A stretch of 32,707 bases of DNA from Candidatus Dadabacteria bacterium (GTDB lineage: Bacteria > Desulfobacterota_D > UBA1144 > Nemesobacterales > JADFKM01). A model generated the notes under the pieces. It did not search any database, had not been told where the DNA came from, and saw only the letters and a program-made list of their open reading frames with translations. The stretch covers positions 1-32,707 of the forward strand of contig JADFKM010000018.1 of the NCBI GenBank assembly GCA_022564935.1, in the 5' to 3' direction. A program made the position numbers and the translations under genes. Shown here piece after piece: positions 15,715 through 23,256 of the stretch. Every line of letters starts with the position of its first letter. Position 1 is the stretch's first letter.

Positions 15715-16995
15715 TCAGTGTTTTGCTTTGGGCTCGGAGCGTATCTGCTTCAAATTAAGGGACTGGATCTTGCGGTTTGAAAAATCGGTTTGCGAAGGCG
15801 ACACGAGCTTTAGACTGTTGTAAGTGTCGATCGCCATCTGCCACCGACCCGTCTGCTCGTAGCACTGGGCAAGGGATAGATATGCCTGCTCTCGAACCTC
15901 CGTTGGGGCTTCCTCGGAGGAGCCGAGCAGCGAGTTGTTGGTTTTAATCGAAGCTTCGCAGTCCCCCGAGGCCTGCTGCTTCAGGGCCAGCCTTAACTGT
16001 GTGGTGTGTACGCTCTCTTCGTTCTCGACCACAGTACCCGCATCCGCGCGCATCTCTTCGAGGACGGGTTCATCAACATGTAAAGATTCGGTTTGCTCAT
16101 CGTCCGACAACACTCCCTCCGTTTCCAGAGCTTCGGTGCGGTATGAGGGACCGGGCGGAGACACGGCAGCCACTTCTTTTGACTCTTTTGCCCGCTTCTT
16201 TCGTGGGTCTTCTGGATAGGGCTTTTGTGAGGCCGGCCAGCCGGTTTTGTGGCCGAGCTCATACACCGGAGAGCTAACGGAGGATGCGGGCGACGATTCC
16301 GGTTTCTTGCTCGCGGCACCGAACAGCGCAGCTCCACCGCTGATTCCTTCACCCGAGCCCTGTAATTTAACGTCCTCAGTTGAGGCATTCTTATCCTTTA
16401 CCTCTCCCGATTTAACAATTTCCCTTCGTTTCTTCATTGGTGAAATTTTATCCTGGGCTACATCTTGCCTGGCGACAATATCGCCCTCCACTACTCCGGC
16501 AGCTTCGTCTCTACCCTCAGCTCCTCCAACTACAAAATCGCCACCAATATCCGCCTTTCTCTCTCCCGCCTCAGGCCGCCCCTTGGTTTGGAGCTTCTTT
16601 GCAACCGCCTTGGTAGAGTAGTCGTCGTACAACCCCCTATCTTGCTCAGAAACAGTGCGGGGGGAAGTATCGATTATCTCTCCTGTTTCGTGTCCATAGT
16701 TAACCCACAGCATTATTGCGATTGCGGAGCTTAAAACGGGGACGAGAACAGGGGAGAAGAACCACCTTCTCCACAACGGGGGTTTATGTGAGCGCACCGC
16801 CTTCTTTGCGGCCTCAGACAGCCCGGCGATAACCTCGGCAGAGGGCTCTTCGGTGTAGCTTTTGTTGAAAGCCCGGCTTATCTCGAGGTACTGCTCAATT
16901 TCCTGCGGACTGATGCCCTCGCCTCGTACGGCACCCGTTTCTTCCCCCTCATTCGAGGTGTCCTCAATGAGGTCTTTGTATTTCCTTTCGTCCAT
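15715..16995 (-). CDS. putative anti-sigma factor with TPR-like C-terminus
   Basis: 426 aa, 5 bases downstream of the ECF sigma gene. The cytoplasmic N-terminus (about 1-75) is charged and helical and would be the sigma-binding part; the zinc anti-sigma motif HxxxCxxC is absent. One transmembrane helix lies at about 78-98 (WFFSPVLVPVLSSAIAIMLWV). A long disordered extracytoplasmic region rich in Lys, Glu, Ser and Pro follows (about 100-320). The C-terminal roughly 90 residues look like tetratricopeptide helices (EVREQAYLSLAQCYEQTGRWQMAIDTYNSL). Assignment as anti-sigma rests on position, topology and length; sequence similarity to a known family was not recognised. A rich AG tract in the end of the sigma gene serves as ribosome site. 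Confidence 0.65.
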   Translation of the reverse strand: MDERKYKDLIEDTSNEGEETGAVRGEGISPQEIEQYLEISRAFNKSYTEEPSAEVIAGLSEAAKKAVRSHKPPLWRRWFFSPVLVPVLSSAIAIMLWVNYGHETGEIIDTSPRTVSEQDRGLYDDYSTKAVAKKLQTKGRPEAGERKADIGGDFVVGGAEGRDEAAGVVEGDIVARQDVAQDKISPMKKRREIVKSGEVKDKNASTEDVKLQGSGEGISGGAALFGAASKKPESSPASSVSSPVYELGHKTGWPASQKPYPEDPRKKRAKESKEVAAVSPPGPSYRTEALETEGVLSDDEQTESLHVDEPVLEEMRADAGTVVENEESVHTTQLRLALKQQASGDCEASIKTNNSLLGSSEEAPTEVREQAYLSLAQCYEQTGRWQMAIDTYNSLKLVSPSQTDFSNRKIQSLNLKQIRSEPKAKH

Positions 16996-17000
16996 AATTT

Positions 17001-17627
17001 TTATGCCCTCTTCCCCTCCTCAAAGTATCCCACGCGGATAAACACTTCTCTCAACTTTTTGTAAGCGTACCTGAGGCGGCTTTTTACGGTGCCAAGAGGC
17101 GCATCCACTATATCGGCGATTTCCTTAAGGGCCATGTCTTCGATCTCCCTCAGCAAAAAAACCTCTCTTATCTCATCACTCATGTCCTCCATACCCCTGT
17201 CCATAATCTCCCTTATCTCGCTGTCCATTGCCTTTTGCTCCTGGTCTCTCTCCTCGCTCTCAACAACGTTGAAAAGAACAGGGCCCGCACCTTCGCGGCC
17301 GTAAACGGGGGCCTCAAATAATTCATGCCGCCTGTTTTTGTGAACCCGCATGTAATCAATGCAATGGTTCCTAGTAATCGTGTAAAGCCATGTGGTGAAT
17401 TTCTTATCCGGGTCATAACTCCCGCGCCGCTCAATCACTTTAAGAAACACCTCCTGCATCAGGTCTTCGGCCGAGCACTGCTCTATGTGCAGCATCTTCA
17501 TTACATATCTCAACACAGGGGCTCCATGCCTGTCCAGAAGGATTTCAAACGCTCGCCCGTCCCCGTCCTGATACATACGCATTGCATCTTCATCGCTCAG
17601 GTCGAGATGGAATTTTAAATTCAACAC
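17001..17627 (-). CDS. ECF-type RNA polymerase sigma factor
   Basis: 208 aa group IV sigma-70. The sigma2 domain lies at about residues 20-95 (FEILLDRHGAPVLRYVMKML, AEDLMQEVFLKVI, FTTWLYTITRNHCIDYMR: core-binding and -10 recognition). An acidic linker follows, then sigma4 at about 140-200 (FLLREIEDMALKEIADIVDAPLGTVKSRLRYAYKKLRE, a helix-turn-helix for the -35). Sigma1.1 and sigma3 are absent, as expected. The start is GTG at 17627, overlapping a following TTG; no good Shine-Dalgarno site is seen, so it may start a few codons later. Heads the leftward group with the anti-sigma gene. Its target promoters probably include this locus, but that cannot be shown from sequence. Confidence 0.92.
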   Translation of the reverse strand: MLNLKFHLDLSDEDAMRMYQDGDGRAFEILLDRHGAPVLRYVMKMLHIEQCSAEDLMQEVFLKVIERRGSYDPDKKFTTWLYTITRNHCIDYMRVHKNRRHELFEAPVYGREGAGPVLFNVVESEERDQEQKAMDSEIREIMDRGMEDMSDEIREVFLLREIEDMALKEIADIVDAPLGTVKSRLRYAYKKLREVFIRVGYFEEGKRA

Positions 17628-17740
17628 TGTATGCGCACGCCTAAACTTGAATCACTACAAATCTCTTATAATTTATTATACGATATAAACACGAAATTGT
17701 TTTATCTATTTTAAACGGGAAAGCGGGGGAGTCTAAAAGT

Positions 17741-17770
17741 TTGCAACCACTGGGCACAACTCAGTATATT
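17741..17770 (+). promoter_or_regulatory. possible yjbQ promoter
   Basis: TTGCAA (17741-17746), an 18-base spacer and TATATT (17765-17770), giving a leader of about 97 bases. Confidence 0.35.
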
Positions 17771-17873
17771 AACTAAGTAGAGGAAGAAGGAGCCTGTGAA
17801 GAACGTCAAAGTACCTGGGCCCATCAAAACACTCCTCCATTCGTAGAAAAATCATAGGAGAGGACAAAGGACA

Positions 17874-18287
17874 GTGAAAAGTCATACCGAATACATGTGG
17901 TTCAACACTAATAACAAGAAGGAAATCGTACATATTACCGACGATGTAAGGGACATCCTTCAAAAAAGCGGCATAAAAGAGGGATTTGCCCTCGTATCTG
18001 CCATGCACATCACAGCTGCAGTTTACGTCAACGACCTCGAGGACGGACTGATCGATGATATATGGGAGTGGCTTGAGGTACTGGCCCCCTTCAGAAAGGA
18101 TTACAGACACCATCAAACCGGTGAGACGAACGGAGACGCCCACCTCAAAAACCTCATCATACACCATCAGGTCATGTTGCCCGTCACCGAAGGGGATTTA
18201 GACCTCGGTCCATGGCAGAGGGTATTCTACGCCGAATTTGACGGGCAGAGGCGCAAGAGGGTGGTCGTCAAGATAATTGGCGAATAA
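17874..18287 (+). CDS. yjbQ: YjbQ family protein (UPF0047)
   Basis: 137 aa, the usual length. The hallmark histidine/acid pattern is present: [25 protein letters not shown], and [22 protein letters not shown]. YjbQ proteins are trimeric beta proteins, some reported to have weak thiamin phosphate synthase activity, but their cellular role is unsettled. The start is GTG at 17874 with AAAGG close upstream; a GGAG lies too far. Divergent from the sigma gene across 246 bases. Confidence 0.9.
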   Translation: MKSHTEYMWFNTNNKKEIVHITDDVRDILQKSGIKEGFALVSAMHITAAVYVNDLEDGLIDDIWEWLEVLAPFRKDYRHHQTGETNGDAHLKNLIIHHQVMLPVTEGDLDLGPWQRVFYAEFDGQRRKRVVVKIIGE

Positions 18288-18317
18288 AGGCTTCGGGAGC
18301 AAACCTGTCTTTTGCGC

Positions 18318-18346
18318 TTACATTACACCTCAACTTTTCATATAAT
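18318..18346 (+). promoter_or_regulatory. possible promoter of the DUF1285-like gene
   Basis: A perfect TATAAT (18341-18346) lies 17 bases after a weak TTACAT (18318-18323). The start codon is 38 bases further on. Confidence 0.35.
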
Positions 18347-18383
18347 TAAATAAAGAACTCAAGCGGAGGTTTTTTTTCGATAC

Positions 18384-18842
18384 ATGTCACCTACCCCAAC
18401 CAATTACGACCCCATGAAGCCCCGAATATACATAGATAAAGAGGGCAACTGGTACCAGGACGGCCTGCCCATCATTCATAAGCGCACTTACCTTCAAAAC
18501 AACAAAAATCTCAAAAGGGACCAAGAGGGAAGATATTACGTGGATGAAGGGAGGGGCAGGGTTTACGCCGTAGTCGAAGACACCCCCTTCGTAGTAAAAA
18601 TGGTGACACGGCGCGGGGGCAACCTCTATCTTGTTCTTAACGACGAGACCGAGGAGATACTGGACTTTTCCACTCTAACCCTCAGCGTTGACAACGTGCC
18701 GTACACCAAAGTGAAAGGGGGGCAATTCGATGCTAGGTTCGTAAGACCCGCCTACTACGAGCTCACCAAGATGCTCCGTCAGGAAGGTGACAAATACTAC
18801 ATAGAGCTGCAAGGGAGAAAACACGTCCTTAAAACCAAATAA
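18384..18842 (+). CDS. DUF1285-like protein
   Basis: 152 aa, soluble and beta-rich. The N-terminal part follows the DUF1285 layout: DKEGNWYQDGLPIIHKR, NLKRDQEGRYYVDEGRGRVYAVVEDTPFVVKMV, that is a W-x-x-D-G-x-P-I element, a D-x-x-G-x-Y strand and the VEDxPF motif. DUF1285 has no established function. The ATG at 18384 has GGAGG about 13 bases upstream, which is long, and an in-frame ATG ten codons later (MKPRIYIDKEG) is possible. It converges on hemW with 5 bases between the stops. Confidence 0.7.
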   Translation: MSPTPTNYDPMKPRIYIDKEGNWYQDGLPIIHKRTYLQNNKNLKRDQEGRYYVDEGRGRVYAVVEDTPFVVKMVTRRGGNLYLVLNDETEEILDFSTLTLSVDNVPYTKVKGGQFDARFVRPAYYELTKMLRQEGDKYYIELQGRKHVLKTK

Positions 18843-18847
18843 TGCGC

Positions 18848-20032
18848 TCACATCGGCGCACATATTGCAGACCCGACAACGCTCATTATCAATCCGTCCA
18901 AAAGAGGGGTCCCCTTATCCGTAACCCTCAAACGACCTTTCCTTTGCTCCAAAAACCCGTCGTCAAAGAGGTACCTCATCGCACCGCTGTCGAACTGCGC
19001 TCCATACTCGTCCCTAATCTCCGATGTATTCAGCCCTTCCCTCAACCGCAGTCCCATTAGAATCCTGTCTTCAAGCGCCTGCTGTTTACTCAGGTTTTCC
19101 TTAAATACAACGGGAGAGCCCCCAGCCATAAGGGTTTTTATATAAACATCGGGGTTCTTGATGTTCGCCCACCTACGGCCCCAGGACGACTGGTCGACCG
19201 AATCGGAAAAATCTTTTTTTATGTGAGAATGGGCGCCAGCGCCAAGACCCAGATAATTCTGCCCCTTCCAATACAAAACGTTATGCAGGCACTGCCTACC
19301 CTCAAGAGAGTAATTCGACACCTCGTACTGCCGGTATCCCGCGTCCTCTAAATATTCTTTTGTAAGCTGAAGCATCGAAGCAGCCGTGTCATCACCCGGA
19401 AGCTCCATAGACCCTTCGCGCTGAAGGGCGGCGAATTGTGTGCCTTCTTCTACCGTGAGGCAGTAGCATGAAATATGGGTCAGCGGCAGATTGACGGCCC
19501 GCTCCAAATCGCTGCGCCAACCCTCAAGGGACTCGCCCGGCACTCCAAACATCAGATCGATGCTTATATTGTCGAAACCAGCCCGCGCCGTATCATGCAC
19601 GGTGTTGACGCTGTCTTCGGCGGTGTTGATCCTTCCGAGAAATTCAAGCTTCTCCATTGCAAAAGACTGCACGCCCACGCTTATACGGTTTATCCCGGCG
19701 CTGCGAAACCCCAGGAGCTTCTGGGAGTCGACGGTTTTGGGATTAACCTCGACGGTTGCCTCAATGACGTGTCCCTGAGTGCAGTGGCTCAATAACTTAT
19801 TCATGATTTTCTCAATGCTCCCGGAGGAGAATAGCGAAGGGGTGCCCCCGCCGAAAAAAACGGTGTCCAGCTCTTTGCCGCCGATAATATTGCTGTTAAG
19901 GTCTATCTCTTTTAATAGAGCTTCTGTATATTTTTCTTCGGGTACCAGCTTGCTCAATGCGTAAGAATTAAAGTCGCAATATGGACATTTTTTCACGCAG
20001 TACGGAATATGGATATAGATACCGAACGCCAC
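18848..20032 (-). CDS. hemW: radical SAM heme chaperone HemW
   Basis: 394 aa. HemW (earlier misnamed oxygen-independent coproporphyrinogen oxidase) binds heme and a [4Fe-4S] cluster and delivers heme to membrane proteins. The cluster motif is C12-VKK-C16-PY-C19-DF after IYIHIPYC, with no further upstream cysteine, as expected for HemW rather than HemN. GGGTPSLFS, the SVGVQSF motif and the C-terminal HemN_C domain (EDRILMGLRLREGLN) follow. The start is GTG at 20032, without a Shine-Dalgarno site; a -10 box ends 6 bases upstream, suggesting a leaderless transcript. Divergent from the efflux operon. Confidence 0.93.
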   Translation of the reverse strand: MAFGIYIHIPYCVKKCPYCDFNSYALSKLVPEEKYTEALLKEIDLNSNIIGGKELDTVFFGGGTPSLFSSGSIEKIMNKLLSHCTQGHVIEATVEVNPKTVDSQKLLGFRSAGINRISVGVQSFAMEKLEFLGRINTAEDSVNTVHDTARAGFDNISIDLMFGVPGESLEGWRSDLERAVNLPLTHISCYCLTVEEGTQFAALQREGSMELPGDDTAASMLQLTKEYLEDAGYRQYEVSNYSLEGRQCLHNVLYWKGQNYLGLGAGAHSHIKKDFSDSVDQSSWGRRWANIKNPDVYIKTLMAGGSPVVFKENLSKQQALEDRILMGLRLREGLNTSEIRDEYGAQFDSGAMRYLFDDGFLEQRKGRLRVTDKGTPLLDGLIMSVVGSAICAPM

Positions 20033-20038
20033 TCTTGT

Positions 20039-20066
20039 ATTTTACGCAAGCGTTTTTATGTTGCAA
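20039..20066 (-). promoter_or_regulatory. hemW promoter, apparently leaderless
   Basis: On the - strand TTGCAA (20066-20061), a 16-base spacer and TAAAAT (20044-20039). The usual start point 7 bases after the -10 falls on the G of the hemW GTG (20032). TTGCAA is self-complementary, so it could also be the -35 of the divergent tolC gene (AATAGT at 20084-20089, 17-base spacer). Confidence 0.45.
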
Positions 20067-20118
20067 CTTTAATATGGGTAAGCAATAGTTACTTTTCGAC
20101 CGAACGGGAGGTATTACA

Positions 20119-21360
20119 ATGAATCAAGCCTGCGCCGCCCTGGTATTTTGTTTTTTTCTCATCCTCAGTACGGGCGTCTTGAACACCTATGCGCAAAACG
20201 AAGACAACGTCCTAACCCTCGATGACGCGATCGACCTCGTTATCAAAAAAAATCCCGGCCTTAGGGTATCGGAAGCTGAAATTTCGGTGAGCCGCTCCAA
20301 GCTAAGAAAAGCGCAATCCAATCTATACCCGCAGCTACACTTCAAATTCATCCTCCCGTTTATAGAGCGAGAATCGGGGGTATTTGTCGACCAGCTCATA
20401 TGGGATTTTGGGAGAACTCCGAATTTAATAAAACTCCACAAGGCAAACCTTAAAGCGTCCAAGTACGACTGGAGCACTGAAATTGCCGACGCGGTACTGA
20501 ACACAAAGATCCAGTACTACACCGCTCTCGGGGAAAAGCTCAGGTGGAAGGCGGCTAAAAAGCTTCTCCTGGAGAAAGAGAAAAAGCTGGATCAGCGTGA
20601 AAACTTCTTGAAGCTGGGAAGAGCCTCACAGCTCGATGTAATGAATTCAAGAGTGGAGCTTGGAAACGCCAAACTGCACATGCTGAGCATAAAATACGCT
20701 ATGGAAGGGGCCAGAATCGAACTTGCGAAACTCACCGGAATAAAAGGCGATTTTAACTACCAACTCCAAGATATGTTAGACTATATACCAGTATACATAG
20801 ACCTGGATGCCGCGATAAAAAGGGGGTTGTCGCTTCGTCCAGAACTTAAGAGCCTCAAAGTAAAAGCAGTGGGAATGAAGGCAAATGTAAGGGCATCTCT
20901 ACAGCGCTTTTATCCGATCATAGTTGCAAGGGCGGCCTACAGGTTTGAGGGAGCCGGAGCCACCGGCCCCGATCTTATAGGAGGCGTTGGTATCAAGATG
21001 CCGATATTCGACGGGTTCTCAACCCTCTCCGACGTAAGGGAGTCAAAGGCCAAGCTCCGCCGCACACAGGCAGAAATCGCATCCCTTGAGCAAAATATCA
21101 TCTCCGATATCAAGCACCTCCATTTGGACTTAACACTGGGGAAAGAGAAAGTAGAAGTGACGCGCACTTCCAAAACACAAACCAAAGAAAACTACAGGTT
21201 GATGAAAGAGAACTTCCGTCTCGGACGACTGTCTGAAATTGAATTGATCGGGGCCGAAGCCCTTTTTGAATCTACTAAAGCCGAGCACTACAAGGCGATC
21301 TACGATTATAAGATTGCCCTTGCAAAACTGGGAAGAGCTATTGGGGAGAGCATCGAATAA
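20119..21360 (+). CDS. TolC-family outer membrane efflux protein
   Basis: 413 aa. A signal peptide (to about residue 25, ...NTYA) is followed by two tandem outer-membrane efflux protein repeats with long helices, for example TLDDAIDLVIKKNPGLRVSEAEI and RVELGNAKLHMLSIKYAMEGARIELAKLTG. It would form the trimeric outer membrane channel of a tripartite exporter. It is slightly shorter than E. coli TolC (mature about 470 aa). GGGAGG lies 7 bases before the ATG. The stop overlaps the next start by one base (TAATG), so it is the first gene of a coupled tolC-macA-macB-macB operon. Confidence 0.9.
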   Translation: MNQACAALVFCFFLILSTGVLNTYAQNEDNVLTLDDAIDLVIKKNPGLRVSEAEISVSRSKLRKAQSNLYPQLHFKFILPFIERESGVFVDQLIWDFGRTPNLIKLHKANLKASKYDWSTEIADAVLNTKIQYYTALGEKLRWKAAKKLLLEKEKKLDQRENFLKLGRASQLDVMNSRVELGNAKLHMLSIKYAMEGARIELAKLTGIKGDFNYQLQDMLDYIPVYIDLDAAIKRGLSLRPELKSLKVKAVGMKANVRASLQRFYPIIVARAAYRFEGAGATGPDLIGGVGIKMPIFDGFSTLSDVRESKAKLRRTQAEIASLEQNIISDIKHLHLDLTLGKEKVEVTRTSKTQTKENYRLMKENFRLGRLSEIELIGAEALFESTKAEHYKAIYDYKIALAKLGRAIGESIE

Positions 21361-22526
21361 TGAATATCTTCCAAAACCGAATATTACTAATGTCTGGCGC
21401 AGCCGTTTTAGCCTTGATCCTGATATATGCATTCTTTCTGAAAGATACCAGCCCGGATGTCATATATAGCATGGCAAGTGTGGACAAAGGCGATATAAAA
21501 TCATACGTCAGGGCCACGGGAACCATAAATCCGGTCACCACAGCAGAAATAGGCACTCAGTTCTCTGGTATAGCTAAAAAGGTGTTTGTTGATTTCAACT
21601 CCAAAGTCAAAGCCGGAGACCCCCTCGTTCAGCTTGACCCCAAACCCTTCGCCGCAAAGGTTAACAGCGCTGGGGCCAACCTCAATAAGGCGAAGGCAGA
21701 AGCCGAGCTTGCCCTCGGACTATACCAAGGCAATAAAGAGTTGTTTTCAAAGCGCCTTATATCAAAGCAAGAATTTTCTGACTCAAAAGCAAAATACGCT
21801 TCGGCAAAAGCTTCCGTGGAACAGGCTGAAGCCGCCCTAACCTTGGAAAATGCAAACCTCGAATCCACAACGCTGCGCTCCCCCATCGACGGCATAGTCA
21901 TATCGAGAAAGGTCAACGTGGGTCAGGCCTTATTCCCCGGCGACCCTTCCAAGCACCTGTTTCTAATAGCCGAGGACATCGCCAGAATGCAGCTTTCAAC
22001 GCATGTCAGCGAGGCCGACATCGGAAGAGTAAAGGAAGGTCAGACCACCACGTTCACCGTAGACGCCTATAGAAAAGAAACATTTAAGGGTAAAGTTTTG
22101 CAGGTAAGGAACGAGCCGATAACCGAAAATAACGTGGTCACATACAACGTGATTATCCTCGTAAACAACGACGACCTCAAGCTCAAACCGGGTATGACCG
22201 CTGCTGTGAGCCTTCTCACCGCCGAGAAAAAAAATGCTCCCAGAGTGCCTAAAGAGGCCCTCAGATTCCTTCCCCCTCCTCTTGCCCGCATGGACGAAAA
22301 ATCTAAGAATATTTACGGCCGCAACGTGGTATGGATAAAAGTTAAGATGAACATGATATCCGCAGTTCCAATTACTACCGGTATTAGCGACGAATATTTT
22401 ATAGAAATTCTCGAGGGAAGCGACCTGAAAGAAGGCCAGAAGGTAATAGTAGCCGCAACTCAAACAAGGTCTGCCGAGGGCAACAACCTGGGCCCCCTTA
22501 AACTCCCTCAACCAAAGAGGTTCTGA
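21360..22526 (+). CDS. macA: MacA-like periplasmic adaptor (HlyD/RND family)
   Basis: 388 aa. An N-terminal transmembrane anchor (about 9-27) is followed by a barrel-sandwich (lipoyl-like) domain split around a helical hairpin (YVRATGTINPVTTAEIGTQFSGIAKKVFVDFNSKVKAGDPLVQLDP ... STTLRSPIDGIVISRKVNVGQ in two halves), then beta-barrel and membrane-proximal domains (LKPGMTAAVSLLTAE). It bridges the MacB pump and the TolC channel. Coupled to tolC and 4 bases before the ATPase gene. Substrate unknown: MacA/B systems export macrolides, lipopeptides, siderophores or heme-related molecules. Confidence 0.9.
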   Translation: MNIFQNRILLMSGAAVLALILIYAFFLKDTSPDVIYSMASVDKGDIKSYVRATGTINPVTTAEIGTQFSGIAKKVFVDFNSKVKAGDPLVQLDPKPFAAKVNSAGANLNKAKAEAELALGLYQGNKELFSKRLISKQEFSDSKAKYASAKASVEQAEAALTLENANLESTTLRSPIDGIVISRKVNVGQALFPGDPSKHLFLIAEDIARMQLSTHVSEADIGRVKEGQTTTFTVDAYRKETFKGKVLQVRNEPITENNVVTYNVIILVNNDDLKLKPGMTAAVSLLTAEKKNAPRVPKEALRFLPPPLARMDEKSKNIYGRNVVWIKVKMNMISAVPITTGISDEYFIEILEGSDLKEGQKVIVAATQTRSAEGNNLGPLKLPQPKRF

Positions 22527-22530
22527 ACCG

Positions 22531-23256
22531 TTGGGGAGCCTTATTGAGCTGGAAGATATAACGAAGATCTATTGTGTGGGAGCCGTTGAAGTTCATGCAT
22601 TACGCAGGGTTTCTCTCATTATAGAAGAGGGTGAATTCGTCGCTATAATGGGTCCTTCCGGCTCGGGTAAAAGCACCCTGATGAACATAATCGGGTGCCT
22701 TGATGTACCAACAACCGGGACGTACAAACTCGAGGGCAGAGATGTGGGAGCGCTCCAGAGCGACTCACTCGCAGAAATAAGAAACCATGCGCTGGGTTTT
22801 GTATTTCAGAGTTTTAACCTTCTTCAACGAGCGACGGCTTTAGAAAATGTAGAGCTGCCGCTCGTATACAACAACACCCCTACAAACACGAGGAAAATGC
22901 TTGCACTCAAAGCGCTGAAGAGCCTAGGGCTCGAAGGCAGGGAAAAACACTTACCCACGCAGCTCTCCGGCGGACAGCAGCAGAGAGTGGCGCTTGCAAG
23001 AGCCATTGTCAACTCCCCTCGTACCATTCTTGCAGACGAGCCTACAGGGAACGTTGACACTAAAACAAGCATGGAGATAATGGATATTCTCACCGACCTC
23101 AATAGAGGGGGCAAAACCGTCATCATGATCACACATGAGCAAGAAATCGCCTCCTTTGCTCAAAGGATAGTTAAGCTGAGAGACGGCCTAATAACGTCCG
23201 ACACACCCCGGAACGATTCAGCCGCGAACAAAACCATAGCGGGTGAAAAGCTATGA
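22531..23256 (+). CDS. MacB-type ABC transporter ATP-binding protein
   Basis: 241 aa nucleotide-binding domain of the LolD/MacB (FtsE-like) group. Walker A GPSGSGKST (about residue 41), Q-loop FVFQSFNLL, signature LSGGQQQR, Walker B ILADEPTGNVD and switch histidine ITHE are all present, so it should be active. In E. coli MacB the ATPase and permease are one chain; here they are separate genes. The start is TTG at 22531; AGAGG lies about 11 bases upstream, inside the end of macA. The stop overlaps the permease ATG (ATGA). Confidence 0.93.
   Translation: MGSLIELEDITKIYCVGAVEVHALRRVSLIIEEGEFVAIMGPSGSGKSTLMNIIGCLDVPTTGTYKLEGRDVGALQSDSLAEIRNHALGFVFQSFNLLQRATALENVELPLVYNNTPTNTRKMLALKALKSLGLEGREKHLPTQLSGGQQQRVALARAIVNSPRTILADEPTGNVDTKTSMEIMDILTDLNRGGKTVIMITHEQEIASFAQRIVKLRDGLITSDTPRNDSAANKTIAGEKL

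Noticed and set aside
17796-17846. 16-codon frame with GTG start upstream of yjbQ, possible leader peptide
   Set aside because: AAGGAG is only 3 bases from the GTG, the peptide shows no attenuation-type codon run, and no terminator/antiterminator pair follows.
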